NCBI GenBank assembly: GCA_022402465.1
Contig: JAKRSH010000035.1
Location: forward strand, 1-64,000
DNA from: Leptospiraceae bacterium
GTDB lineage: Bacteria > Spirochaetota > Leptospiria > Leptospirales > Leptospiraceae
Length of the DNA: 64,000 nt
Direction: 5' to 3'
Numbering within the stretch: position 1 is the first letter of the stretch; every line of letters begins with the position of its first letter. The notes under the pieces were generated by a model. That model searched no databases. It was not told the DNA's origin and saw only the letters and a list, made by a program, of their open reading frames with translations. Below, piece by piece: positions 45,400 to 54,513 of the stretch. A program made the translations under genes and the position numbers.

Positions 45400-47145
45400 T
45401 TAGGAAATAAGTTCTTGCGCTAACTTTTTTAATTCGTCGTCTTTGTATGGTTGCATATACTGAAAAACATATTCTTGTAATTTTTCTTTTTGTTCATTAA
45501 AAACTTGTTGATCCATATCTTTAAAATACTGAATACCTTCTAAGAGCTCTTCGGAAGTTGAAAATTCCTTTTTTAAATAGTTGCAATTGTGCAAAGGATC
45601 ATCAGATGCCCACCATTCATCTTGAAATCGTATTAGAGGTATACCCATATATGCAGCGTAAAGAGCAGATGTGGAACCTTTATAGATTACTAAATCAGCT
45701 GATTGTAAATCTTCTTGTAAGCTAGTATTTTCGGTTATTTGGAGTTGATTGTAATATTTATGATTGCGAATCTCTGAAAATTCAGGTTTATCTATAGGGT
45801 AAACAGGATGGCAGCGAACACTTAAATTAAAATTTAAATCTCCAAGTGAATTCAATATCAATTTTAATAAATTTGGCATCGTGTTTAATCCTTCTAATAA
45901 TATTAGAATATTTTTCATTTCAGCAGAGATAATGTTTCTTTGAGGTATTTGATATAGATTGGGTCCTCTTAAATCGTAACCAATTATAATTTTATTGACA
46001 GGATAATTCCCTCTTTTAATTAGAATATCCTTAGCTACTGGACCCGTTACTAAAATTTTATCAGGGCTAGGTTTTAAATTCCACTCATCCTTCCATAATG
46101 TATATTTAAGATGAGATTCAAGTATTGAACAATGAAGGAAACCTATATTTTTCTGTATTATATTTTTAGAGTTATTACAAACTTTATCAATAGATCGTTC
46201 CCACCAATTATTTTCGAAAGTATGAATTACAAGCTTAGGTCTATGAAATTTAATAAAGTTGCCAAATGCAAACTCATATGCTTTGGCTAATACTCTATTC
46301 CTATAGTATTTTTTTAATTCTTGATTTATTTGAGCATTAAGACCAAAAATTTCAAATTTAAGATTAGCAGGTAAAGAAGGGGGAAATAAAAATTCTTTAA
46401 TTGTGCAATAAATTAATTTAAATAAATCTTTATACTTTAAGTATCTCAAAAGGAAGGTAACTTGTAATTTTTCCTTTTTAAATACAACACTAGTGTAATC
46501 TAAATTATCGGCTAAACCAAGGATGAAAACGTTATAGTTTAATTTTGTAAATTGATGAGGAAGTTCTCCAAAATATCTATCAAAAAAATTATCATTAACC
46601 AGTCTTACATCTTGACCATGTAACGGGCAAATAAATAAAACATCACAATTGTCTTTGTTACCTTTATTTTTAATTGATCTTAAACATAATTTAAAAAAGA
46701 GAAAAACTAAGGTAAAAATAGATTTTATATTTTTTAAGGTAAGAATAATATCTATAGAAAATAGTGAAAAATAGCCTAACCCAGTATATTTAATCTTATA
46801 ACCAAGGATTCGGCATAAACCTGAAATAATACGATATTCAAAAGTTGAAGAAACAGGTAAAGAAAATTCTTGACTAATATTTTGAGAGATGTATTCAAAA
46901 ATTGTAGCATAATACTGATATTTTTTTTGTATTTCACTATTATACCATTCTCTTGATGAAAGGGGAGTATACCACCATGAAGAGCGTTTATCAAATATTA
47001 AGTTAATTGTATATATATCTTCTATGTATTTTTCTTTAAGTAGATTTTTATTTAAAATTAGTTTACTAAATCTATTAACTCTCTTTTTAGTATCTTTAAT
47101 TATTATAATATCAATTTTCTTCAATTCAGAAAAACTTTTTAACAA
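45400..47145 (-). CDS. Surface carbohydrate biosynthesis protein, GT-B-like
   Basis: A 581-residue protein. The C-terminal half looks like a GT-B donor domain: KILVTGPVAKDILIKRG, ILILLEGLNTMPN and the loop LVIYKGSTSALYAAYMGIPLI (a GST..EA-like pattern). Related long proteins in Leptospira LPS loci are annotated only as surface carbohydrate biosynthesis proteins. Because CMP-ulosonate genes surround it, it may be a transferase for an ulosonic acid. The start is uncertain: a TTG at 47145 overlaps the upstream stop, and another TTG lies a few codons on. I cannot assign a family name with certainty. Confidence 0.55.
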   Translation of the reverse strand: MLKSFSELKKIDIIIIKDTKKRVNRFSKLILNKNLLKEKYIEDIYTINLIFDKRSSWWYTPLSSREWYNSEIQKKYQYYATIFEYISQNISQEFSLPVSSTFEYRIISGLCRILGYKIKYTGLGYFSLFSIDIILTLKNIKSIFTLVFLFFKLCLRSIKNKGNKDNCDVLFICPLHGQDVRLVNDNFFDRYFGELPHQFTKLNYNVFILGLADNLDYTSVVFKKEKLQVTFLLRYLKYKDLFKLIYCTIKEFLFPPSLPANLKFEIFGLNAQINQELKKYYRNRVLAKAYEFAFGNFIKFHRPKLVIHTFENNWWERSIDKVCNNSKNIIQKNIGFLHCSILESHLKYTLWKDEWNLKPSPDKILVTGPVAKDILIKRGNYPVNKIIIGYDLRGPNLYQIPQRNIISAEMKNILILLEGLNTMPNLLKLILNSLGDLNFNLSVRCHPVYPIDKPEFSEIRNHKYYNQLQITENTSLQEDLQSADLVIYKGSTSALYAAYMGIPLIRFQDEWWASDDPLHNCNYLKKEFSTSEELLEGIQYFKDMDQQVFNEQKEKLQEYVFQYMQPYKDDELKKLAQELIS

Positions 47146-48128
47146 TTATCAGTATCTCCTAAAGAAATATGAAGATCGATTTTATTATTTTTAAAATTGA
47201 TTAAAGAATCGTTTTTAAATACGATAATATTAACTTTTTTTACTTTTTTAAACTTACTTTTTAAAAGTAATTTTTCAACTAAGGTTTCTGTGTAAGCCCA
47301 AATACGAATCCTTACAAAAAATGACTTATACTTACTTAACATTTTTTTTATTATCAATAGTTCGTCATCAACCTTTGTGCCTATAACATCACAAATATCA
47401 ATATTAGTGAAAAAAAATTTTTTACTTATTTTAGCAATCATATAGGCACTAGAATCTCTAAATTGATCGTCTTCTAAAGATAAAATCGAATAAGATTCTG
47501 TAGAATTAAGATATCTCCAAATAACCCATTTTTCTGATTTTTCAATTAAAGATATTTTATTTTTATAACTATTTTGCCATAATTTATTTACTAGTGATAA
47601 TATCTCAGATTTGTTTTCAATAATTCTTAATTTTATATTTTTAAACGATGGAAAACTAAACTTCCAAGACAATGAATACTCATAAATTCCAACCTCAGTT
47701 AAAAGCTCACATTTACACCGAGTCTGCCATCCTCTGACAGCATTATCATTTGGAATTCCATAGATAAATGCTTTTCCATTGAATTTATCGCTATACTGAT
47801 TTATGACGAAGGATCCAATCTCCCCAAAATGACCTTGCTTTTGAAAATCAGGATGAGTATGGGAATCTCCCAACTCTCCGCATGTAATTCCAAGGTTGAT
47901 TCTTGGATTCAAAGGTTTTGAAACTATACTTGTATGCGCAACGTCCGAATTATCAACATACCTGAGAGCTCCGAAGCTTACTTCAAAAGGATTCTGTTTA
48001 AGTTTCCAAGAAAAATAATTCCGTGAATAAAGTGATGGAAAAGTCCAATTCCCCATTTTCAAAAAAGAAAGAAAGTTAAAGCTTTGTTCTTCATCAGCTA
48101 TTTTATTTTTATATTGTAATTTATCCAT
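47139..48128 (-). CDS. GNAT-family N-acyltransferase
   Basis: A 329-residue GNAT-type protein. The acyl-CoA-binding region is clear in the segment CGELGDSHTHPDFQKQGHF (about residues 83-101), with R/Q-x-x-G-x-G-like spacing. The following IYGIPNDNAVRGWQ is a substrate-facing region common to such proteins in polysaccharide loci. It probably acylates an amino sugar. It lies next to a MaoC hydratase, which could supply an acyl-CoA. It overlaps the gene downstream by 7 bases. Confidence 0.7.
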   Translation of the reverse strand: MDKLQYKNKIADEEQSFNFLSFLKMGNWTFPSLYSRNYFSWKLKQNPFEVSFGALRYVDNSDVAHTSIVSKPLNPRINLGITCGELGDSHTHPDFQKQGHFGEIGSFVINQYSDKFNGKAFIYGIPNDNAVRGWQTRCKCELLTEVGIYEYSLSWKFSFPSFKNIKLRIIENKSEILSLVNKLWQNSYKNKISLIEKSEKWVIWRYLNSTESYSILSLEDDQFRDSSAYMIAKISKKFFFTNIDICDVIGTKVDDELLIIKKMLSKYKSFFVRIRIWAYTETLVEKLLLKSKFKKVKKVNIIVFKNDSLINFKNNKIDLHISLGDTDNC

Positions 48129-48129
48129 G

Positions 48130-48531
48130 CTAATCTTTAAAAATATTATGATATACTACAGCTTCTCCAGAAATTATAATATTCTCATGTTCGTCTTTTA
48201 TAAGGGTCGAAAGAAGTGCACTTCCTTTATTTTTATCTATGTCTAAAATTTTAATTTCAATTGTATAATCTGTTTCTACGTAGGCCGGCAAGCTAAAGCT
48301 TAAAGTTTGTTTCCGATAAATAGTACCTTCTCCAGGAAAATTATTACCTAGTATTTTTGAAATTCTCGATGCTAAAAACAATCCATGAACAATAGGTCGT
48401 TCAAAATGAGTTTTTTTTGCATAAACTTCATCAAAATGAATGGGGTTTTTATCTTTAGATAATTCCGAATAAAGATTTACCTCATTTTGAGATATTTTAA
48501 ATATTTCTTTAAATTTATCACCAATATTCAT
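48130..48531 (-). CDS. MaoC-like (R)-enoyl-CoA hydratase
   Basis: A 133-residue hot-dog protein. The catalytic pair D27 and H32 is in the sequence SKDKNPIHFD, and ERPIVHGLF follows, both diagnostic for R-specific MaoC hydratases. These convert trans-2-enoyl-CoA to (R)-3-hydroxyacyl-CoA. The gene is flanked by GNAT (1-base gap) and deacetylase (7-base gap) genes in an LPS locus, an unusual place. It may supply a 3-hydroxyacyl group, for example 3-hydroxybutyryl, for sugar N-acylation. Confidence 0.8.
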   Translation of the reverse strand: MNIGDKFKEIFKISQNEVNLYSELSKDKNPIHFDEVYAKKTHFERPIVHGLFLASRISKILGNNFPGEGTIYRKQTLSFSLPAYVETDYTIEIKILDIDKNKGSALLSTLIKDEHENIIISGEAVVYHNIFKD

Positions 48532-48538
48532 TTTTTGT

Positions 48539-49366
48539 TTAGAAATAAGAAAGATAAGATGTAGTTAATTTTCTGATTATTTTCTTATGTAAGTAATTAG
48601 CTCTGTGAATTTGATCAATAAAATCTGTATAATAATCTGGATTAATTAAAGAGTAACGATTAATCACCCTATCATTTGATCTGAAATTACCAGGATTTAT
48701 TGTAAATAGATAATCATAATTATTTAACGCTATTTTTTTTGCTTTTTTTGTATATAGTCCATTCGGAAAAGCAAAATGATTTAATTTTTTATGAATTAAA
48801 TCCATAAATTCCTTAGATTTTTGAAATTCTCGTTCAAAATATTTAGTTGATTTAAAAGTAAATGGTTGGTGATAAAATCCATGATAACCAAAATAAACAT
48901 TCTTATCTTCACCTAATTTGTTTATTTCCTCTAATGTAAACGGTCTATGAACAACATTTTCCGATAAAAATGATGATTGTTCAATATTTTCATAAATTTT
49001 CTGATAATCCATATTCCAGTATTGTAAATTTGATTGATCATATGCTACCCTATCCCATATAAAAGGCTGACCATTAAGTATATTATATCCAACAAGAAAT
49101 ATTATGAAAGGAAGATTGAATTCATGGGCAATTTTTTGAAATAAAGCATTATTATAATATCCGTCATCAAAAGTTATAATGCAGTTCTTTTGACCAATTT
49201 TAACATTTTCAGGTAAACAAAACTTATATTCTTTTTCTTGCAGAGACGTTAAAAATTTTTTTAAATATTGAATACTTATAAATAGTTCCTTATTTACAAG
49301 TGGTTTTTCACCTTCTTCATCGAACAGACAATGAAGCGTTAAGCATAAATTATCAGGAATCTTCAT
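48539..49366 (-). CDS. Polysaccharide deacetylase (NodB-like)
   Basis: A 275-residue carbohydrate esterase 4 (NodB) domain. The catalytic ITFDDGY motif lies at residues 64-70 (D67, D68), followed by the family helix PFIIFLVG. The metal-binding His pair is in the region YFGYHGFYHQP, where two His are seen. No signal peptide is visible, so it may act on a nucleotide sugar or lipid-linked sugar in the cytoplasm. Removal of an acetyl group would allow the GNAT neighbour to add a different acyl group. A second member starts beyond the right edge (63751). Confidence 0.78.
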   Translation of the reverse strand: MKIPDNLCLTLHCLFDEEGEKPLVNKELFISIQYLKKFLTSLQEKEYKFCLPENVKIGQKNCIITFDDGYYNNALFQKIAHEFNLPFIIFLVGYNILNGQPFIWDRVAYDQSNLQYWNMDYQKIYENIEQSSFLSENVVHRPFTLEEINKLGEDKNVYFGYHGFYHQPFTFKSTKYFEREFQKSKEFMDLIHKKLNHFAFPNGLYTKKAKKIALNNYDYLFTINPGNFRSNDRVINRYSLINPDYYTDFIDQIHRANYLHKKIIRKLTTSYLSYF

Positions 49367-49369
49367 TGT

Positions 49370-50149
49370 TTATGAGTTTATAATCTTGTCCAAATAACTT
49401 TGCTGTTTACTATCTTTTAATTTATTCATAACTTCTTTAACCTCACAAGGTTCATTGATAGATGGGAAAGTACGATCTAAACTTACGGACTTCAAGGAAT
49501 ATTCATTTTCGAGAATTCGCATCTGTTCAATGAACTCTATCGTCTCAAAAGGTGTAGGTGGTGATGAAGCGATTTTAATAAGAAATTCTTTAGTGTATCC
49601 TATAATACCTAAAATCTTTCTTATATATTTAGTTGAGTCTTCAAATTTGCCGTAGGCAGGAGATCTTCTAAAGCAAAAGAGGATTCGATTTTTTTCATTC
49701 ACAAAACATTTCACAAAGGAATGCCGATCTAGTTCTTCTATATGTTCGATAGGACCCGTAGCATTCCAGCTAACTGTATCAGATTGATCTTCTTTGATAA
49801 AATTGGTAAAGTATTCTAAATCTTCAGGCAAAAGCAATGGTTCATCTGCTTGCAATAAAACAACATGGGAACATTCTACATTTTGAACGGCTTCCGCAAT
49901 TCTACTTGTACCATTTTTATGTGTATTTGCTGTACGGATTACTTTCCCACCATGCTTTTCGATCAAATTTTGTATTTCATCATCACAAGTAGCCACGATT
50001 ACGTCATCAAAGACTCCCGACAACAATGCTCTTCTACGAACATGCTCAATCATAGGCACTCCATGGATTTCATAGAGAACTTTACGAGGGAAACGTACTG
50101 AGGCTAAATGTGCTGGAATTAAGGCTACTATCTTTAAATTTAAAATCAT
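49370..50149 (-). CDS. KdsB-like CMP-ulosonate cytidylyltransferase
   Basis: A 259-residue nucleotidyltransferase that should activate a 3-deoxy-ulosonic acid with CTP. From the ATG at 50149 (ribosome-binding site GAGGA) the first loop reads PAHLASVRFPRK (residues 12-23); in E. coli KdsB it is PARYASTRLPGK. The donor site QADEP replaces QGDEP. The fold order and the E-Q-x-R helix (EFIEQMRILEN) are conserved. The deviations suggest a substrate that is not ordinary Kdo. A longer frame starting at 50248 overlaps the upstream gene and looks spurious. Confidence 0.82.
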   Translation of the reverse strand: MILNLKIVALIPAHLASVRFPRKVLYEIHGVPMIEHVRRRALLSGVFDDVIVATCDDEIQNLIEKHGGKVIRTANTHKNGTSRIAEAVQNVECSHVVLLQADEPLLLPEDLEYFTNFIKEDQSDTVSWNATGPIEHIEELDRHSFVKCFVNEKNRILFCFRRSPAYGKFEDSTKYIRKILGIIGYTKEFLIKIASSPPTPFETIEFIEQMRILENEYSLKSVSLDRTFPSINEPCEVKEVMNKLKDSKQQSYLDKIINS

Positions 50150-50157
50150 AATATTCC

Positions 50158-51264
50158 TCAAATCCTTTTTTGCTTTTTTAGAAGAGTAACAAATTGAAAA
50201 AAATGTATATTTAGCATCAAAGATACTGGAAGTAATTGTCTTGTCCATTCATCTGTAAAACCAGAAACATATAAACCAACTAAAGCTGTACTATAAAAAC
50301 CCACAAAAAGAAAAATAGTAAATTTACCTCTATTTTTTATAAAAAAATAATACCTCCTTAAAATTGCGACTAAATTGAACTTCATATAATATAATGATAA
50401 CAGGAATGGAAATATTATACTCAATATGGATATATTAAAAGTCATTTTTATTAAAAAAAATAATGTATTTCTTGAGCCATAAATTTCATAAAGAGCATCA
50501 AAGTTTTTTCCTAAAGAAACCCAGTGAACGGAGTCGTGTCTATACGATAAAATTAAACCAATAAATATAGAAATAATAGAAGCAAGAAAAGCTAATATAC
50601 CTAAATTATTAAAGGCTTTACTAAGTTTTAATTTAGAAGTAGAAAAAAAAATTAAATATGCTGAAATAGAAAAAGCGATACCAGTATTTTCCATTATAAT
50701 TGTACCTGCAATTCCAATAATCAAAAATATAATTGGTTTAGACTTAGCCTTTGATAGAATTAATTTCTTTATGTTCATACTTATTATAAACCAAAAGAAA
50801 AGAATTAGAAAATCGTATTGGACTAAACCAACATTTTGAAGAAGCAATGGTGTAAGAATAAAGGAGAGCTGTGAAAAAACACCAATCAATAAAGAATCAT
50901 TAAATATTCCTAAACCTATAAATACAGAAACTAGGTAGAAAGATATTAATATTTGACTGGCTAGATTTAATGTATTTATAGAAGGTGAATCTCCTAAATT
51001 AAATATTCTAAAAAGAGGATCTATAATAATATAATGAAATCCATTTATTGTTAAAAAAACTCCAGGTCTAAGGCATTGTGGTAAACTATGACAATAAGTA
51101 GATTCATTAGTTTTTGCTTCATATTTAACTACAGTATTCGTATCATTTGTATTAATATTAATTCCTCTAAAGTTTATTGGAGTAGTAGAATAAACTGACC
51201 ACCATAAAAATAAACCAATAAGAGATATAAATAAATGAAATAGAATTCTATATGGATTAGTCAC
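50158..51264 (-). CDS. Polytopic membrane protein of unknown function
   Basis: A 368-residue protein with about nine hydrophobic segments. The external loop between the first helices includes YCHSLPQCLRPG, containing two cysteines that may pair. I recognise no domain; the general layout is compatible with an O-antigen acylase, polymerase or GT-C protein. The start is GTG at 51264. It is 8 bases upstream of the KdsB-like gene on the same strand, so the two are probably cotranscribed. Confidence 0.5.
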   Translation of the reverse strand: MTNPYRILFHLFISLIGLFLWWSVYSTTPINFRGININTNDTNTVVKYEAKTNESTYCHSLPQCLRPGVFLTINGFHYIIIDPLFRIFNLGDSPSINTLNLASQILISFYLVSVFIGLGIFNDSLLIGVFSQLSFILTPLLLQNVGLVQYDFLILFFWFIISMNIKKLILSKAKSKPIIFLIIGIAGTIIMENTGIAFSISAYLIFFSTSKLKLSKAFNNLGILAFLASIISIFIGLILSYRHDSVHWVSLGKNFDALYEIYGSRNTLFFLIKMTFNISILSIIFPFLLSLYYMKFNLVAILRRYYFFIKNRGKFTIFLFVGFYSTALVGLYVSGFTDEWTRQLLPVSLMLNIHFFQFVTLLKKQKRI

Positions 51265-51498
51265 TTCAGATTTCCTAGGTCACTTTTTGAAGATATTTTC
51301 ATTACGTAAAGACAAAACATAAAAATCACAACATTTACATTTTTTTTAAAGCTTAGAAACTCTTTTTTCTATACCCAAATAATATCGGAAATTAGATTAC
51401 AAAAGAATTACTTTTTGAAGTTAAATATACAATCTCAAAAAAAATATCCTTATTATTAAATCTTGCCATCAATTAATTTTAACAAAGGCTTGTTATAA

Positions 51499-51654
51499 AA
51501 CGCTCTAAAAGAAACAGTAGATTTTTTAAGTTTAGTGGATAAAAGATTCTTAACTAAAAAATTGGCAAATTTAAAAAAAGATTTCCTTATGAATCTCTAC
51601 TCTAGACCTGATCCTGATACAAATCTTGATCCAATCACAAAATCAAGTGCTTAA
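51499..51654 (+). other. Orphan 51-codon plus-strand open frame, unidentified
   Basis: Within the 470-base gap 51265-51734 the plus strand has a 51-codon frame that lacks a good start and ends at a TAA at 51652-51654. The translated tail, SRPDPDTNLDPITKSSA, has a composition of ordinary protein and not random AT-rich translation. It may be the end of a lost gene at a deletion junction. I do not recognise it. The rest of the gap, 51265-51498 and 51655-51690, is AT-rich with no visible feature. Confidence 0.2.
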
Positions 51655-51690
51655 GATATTTTTATATTTTCAGGTATGTAAATCAAATTA

Positions 51691-51998
51691 AAAAAAATCA
51701 GCATCCATTTGTTACTAACGTATCATAAATATTTTCAAATGTTAATTGTAAGTCGCATAGCATGTTGATGAGTAGCACCAACACCTAATTTTCTATCTCT
51801 ATGAAGTACATTTAGTGACTTTTGACTTTTTGCTGATTTTACAAGTATCATACTTGTGCGATCTAGAGAATTATCATCAAAAACCAATTTATCAGAATTT
51901 GAGAAAAACTTAACTTTATTTATAATTAATCCGTCAATATTTTCGGATTCATTATAAATAGCACTGAAAATTACTGTTCTAATAATTTCTATTTTCAT
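51691..51998 (-). pseudogene. Frameshifted, truncated DPM1-like GT2 glycosyltransferase
   Basis: From the ATG at 51998 the frame encodes an intact N-terminus of a GT2: FSAIYNESENI and FDDNSLDRTS, then LNVLHRDRKLGVG. It stops at 51735. In another frame, just downstream, the catalytic MDADF motif is present at 51698-51709, so one extra base near 51710 breaks the gene, and the rest is missing. It would have been a dolichol-phosphate-mannose-synthase-like enzyme. Deletion probably removed the rest; the remaining gap holds no further GT2 sequence. Confidence 0.7.
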
Positions 51999-52006
51999 TT
52001 TATGGT

Positions 52007-52750
52007 TCATTGAGGAAATACTCCACAATCTACATTTATATTTTGACCTGTAATAGCAGAAGCCATTTCAGATGAAAGTAAGACACACATATCACCCACC
52101 TCTTTGGATGTTGGCATTCGCCCAAGAGCCGAGTTGCCTTTTGTAAAATCTGCTATAAATTGTTCTGGGTTTCCTTTCGCAGGTGAATATTCTTCCATTA
52201 AAGCTTCCTGTAAGCCTTCCGTTAGAATCAGCACAGGGCACAATCCATTTACTCGAATTCCTCTCGGACCAAGTTCTTTTGCGAGGGATTGGGTAAGTCC
52301 GTTCATCCCAAATTTGGAGGCAACATACATAGAGTTATTGGAACTTCCCCTTTTGCCTGCTATACTGGAAATATTAATAATACTACCACCAAACTTTAAA
52401 TACTCCGCAGCAACTTTACAACCCCAAAAGGCACCTTTTAAATTCGTATTTATAATGTTATCAAAAAAAGTCTCATCAATTTTCTCGATTGGCTTCCACT
52501 GAGAGAATCCAGCATTGTTTACATACACATCTAAAGCACCAGTCCAATCCAATGCGGTCTTTACTAGCTTTCTATGATCTTCTTCCTTCTTTACATCCAT
52601 ACTTACAAATCTAACTCGATCACCAAACTTAGATAGATCAGTTTCTTTTCTTGAGCCAACAACTACCGAGTAGCCAGATTTTACGAATGACTCCGTAATA
52701 CCTAGCCCAATTCCTTTGTTTCCGCCTGTAATGATAGCTGTTTTAGACAA
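52007..52750 (-). CDS. SDR-family oxidoreductase
   Basis: A 247-residue classical SDR. NAD(P) binding is TGGNKGIG (8-15), NNAG is at 78-81, and the active site is S128-S129, Y142 and K146 (YVASK). It resembles FabG-like or gluconate 5-dehydrogenase-like enzymes. The start is a TTG at 52750 with an AAGGAAA ribosome-binding site. It starts 11 bases after the PhyH gene and is followed by the GT2 pseudogene. Its target may be a sugar intermediate of the ulosonate pathway. Confidence 0.82.
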   Translation of the reverse strand: MSKTAIITGGNKGIGLGITESFVKSGYSVVVGSRKETDLSKFGDRVRFVSMDVKKEEDHRKLVKTALDWTGALDVYVNNAGFSQWKPIEKIDETFFDNIINTNLKGAFWGCKVAAEYLKFGGSIINISSIAGKRGSSNNSMYVASKFGMNGLTQSLAKELGPRGIRVNGLCPVLILTEGLQEALMEEYSPAKGNPEQFIADFTKGNSALGRMPTSKEVGDMCVLLSSEMASAITGQNINVDCGVFPQ

Positions 52751-52761
52751 ATGTAATTTCC

Positions 52762-53706
52762 TTACTGAATATTTTGCTTAGGTATAAATGATTTTTGGTA
52801 ACTAGTCAAAGAGGAATAGGTTTCTTTATCTACTCTATACAAAGGTTCCAAAGGTTTTGAAAATCTTGACAAGGGCATAAACACAGCAAATCCCAAATCC
52901 CTAAATCCTTCCTGAGGTATTGTCGCTCGATGTAAGCCCCTTGTGTCTTCTAAAATAACAGTACCTGCCTTAACGATAGATTGTATCCTCTGTGGAGATC
53001 CTTCAGGATACAATCTGTCCACATCTTCATCAGAATAATAAGGTTTACCATCTAAACTTCGATCGGAAATACTGCCAGAAACATACTCATGTGGACCATT
53101 TGTGACTTTACAATCCGATAAAAAGATAAATGCTTTTACTAAGAATTCTGGATGATTGGTATCCCTATGCCAAAAGTGATTCATAACTTTGTATTTTGCA
53201 GGAAAATTTCTACGTAGATATGCCTCTACAAGATGTGGTCTTAAACCCATATAACCTTCAATTATATTTAATAAAGTTTCATTTAACCACAATATATAGA
53301 AATCTTGGATATCTGAGAGGTATGTTTTTAAAGTAGAAGGTTTAAAATTGTCTAAACATTCCTTATAATTAGAAAAGTCGCTCTTTTCAAAAGTTACACC
53401 ATATTCAACTAATTGATTAGGCTTATATCGAAAGTAATTATCAATTAATTGCTTATGAGCGTTTCCATCTATTTTAGCTTGCGACAAACAAGGAGTTTCA
53501 AATAAGTGCTTTGATTCAATCGCATCTTTATATTTTTTTTGAGCAGATTGGAGAAGTTCTTCATTTATAAAGTTTTCTAAAATTAAATATCCATTATTCT
53601 TCAGAAGTGATACTTTGTGATAAATAGAATCATCCTTTAAAAAACTCAAAGATTTGAAACGGTTAAAATACTTAAGACTATACTTCAACTTTGATTTATA
53701 TTCCAT
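52762..53706 (-). CDS. Phytanoyl-CoA dioxygenase (PhyH)-family 2OG-Fe(II) oxygenase
   Basis: A 314-residue non-haem iron oxygenase. The metal-binding triad is H180, D182 (NHFWHRDTNH) and H259 (RGLHRA). Other conserved parts are KVTNGPHEYVSGS and GTVILEDTRG. PhyH enzymes hydroxylate using 2-oxoglutarate and oxygen. Here it probably hydroxylates a sugar or acyl group, and this requires aerobic conditions. It is 6 bases from the FkbM gene and in one operon with SDR and kdsA-like genes. Confidence 0.82.
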   Translation of the reverse strand: MEYKSKLKYSLKYFNRFKSLSFLKDDSIYHKVSLLKNNGYLILENFINEELLQSAQKKYKDAIESKHLFETPCLSQAKIDGNAHKQLIDNYFRYKPNQLVEYGVTFEKSDFSNYKECLDNFKPSTLKTYLSDIQDFYILWLNETLLNIIEGYMGLRPHLVEAYLRRNFPAKYKVMNHFWHRDTNHPEFLVKAFIFLSDCKVTNGPHEYVSGSISDRSLDGKPYYSDEDVDRLYPEGSPQRIQSIVKAGTVILEDTRGLHRATIPQEGFRDLGFAVFMPLSRFSKPLEPLYRVDKETYSSLTSYQKSFIPKQNIQ

Positions 53707-53712
53707 AAAGTT

Positions 53713-54513
53713 TTAATTACTCTTATTAACCCATATTTGATTGGCAATATTTATTTTAGGATGATGATAATCGCCTTTATTTTTTAATGTAAAACCGCAA
53801 GAAGTTAAGATTTCGAAAGCAGAATTGCTTTGCTCATTAAAGTCTTCATTGATTTCAAGTAGAATTTGTTTCGCATATTTTATGGAATTTACTCCACCTT
53901 CTAAAATTAAATGCTCTATTCCATCAACATCAATCTTGATATAATCTGGTAATGGGATCTTTAGTTCTGAAACAACAAAATCTAAAGTTAAGCCTAGAGT
54001 ATTATATGAAAATAAATTTAAAATTGATTTCCCATCATAACCGTATTCTTTATCGAAAGCTGAAAGTGCTCCTCCCCAAGCAGTGCTAGAATGTTTCATC
54101 ATATTGAATCCAATTCTATTATTTAAAGCAACTGGTAAAATGAATATTTTTTCATTTAATTTGTTCAGGTTAATATTTCGGGAAAGAAATTCGATATTAA
54201 AAACGGAAGGTTCAAATGCCCAAACTGTTGCATTTTTTGCTTTAGCAGCGTATAAAGAATAAACACCTATATTTGCACCTATATCCCAGAAAATACAATT
54301 ATCATTAAATGATTCAATCCAACGCAAGGTATCTGGTTCTTTAGTTGAGAATGATCTAGCTCTATAATCACATAAATCATTGGGAATTGCGAAATGAAGA
54401 GATACTCCTTTGTGCTTAATTAACCTTGTTGAGTTAATAATTTTATTAATGATCCATTCTTTGATCTTAAAAAGCCTTCTCAATCTATTGTATATTTTTT
54501 TTAGTATATTCAT
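53713..54513 (-). CDS. FkbM-family SAM methyltransferase
   Basis: A 266-residue FkbM-type methyltransferase. Motif I is WDIGANIGVYS and motif II AFEPSVFN; DYIKIDVDGIEHLIL is the usual FkbM core. It likely O-methylates a hydroxyl, perhaps one created by the PhyH enzyme next to it. The ATG at 54513 overlaps the SDR stop (ATGA). The longer frame from TTG 54525 adds four residues and is not preferred. Confidence 0.85.
   Translation of the reverse strand: MNILKKIYNRLRRLFKIKEWIINKIINSTRLIKHKGVSLHFAIPNDLCDYRARSFSTKEPDTLRWIESFNDNCIFWDIGANIGVYSLYAAKAKNATVWAFEPSVFNIEFLSRNINLNKLNEKIFILPVALNNRIGFNMMKHSSTAWGGALSAFDKEYGYDGKSILNLFSYNTLGLTLDFVVSELKIPLPDYIKIDVDGIEHLILEGGVNSIKYAKQILLEINEDFNEQSNSAFEILTSCGFTLKNKGDYHHPKINIANQIWVNKSN

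Noticed and set aside
49370-50248. Longer version of the KdsB-like protein from 50248
   Set aside because: The extra 33 residues overlap the upstream membrane-protein gene and match no cytidylyltransferase; the ATG at 50149 has a GAGGA ribosome-binding site.
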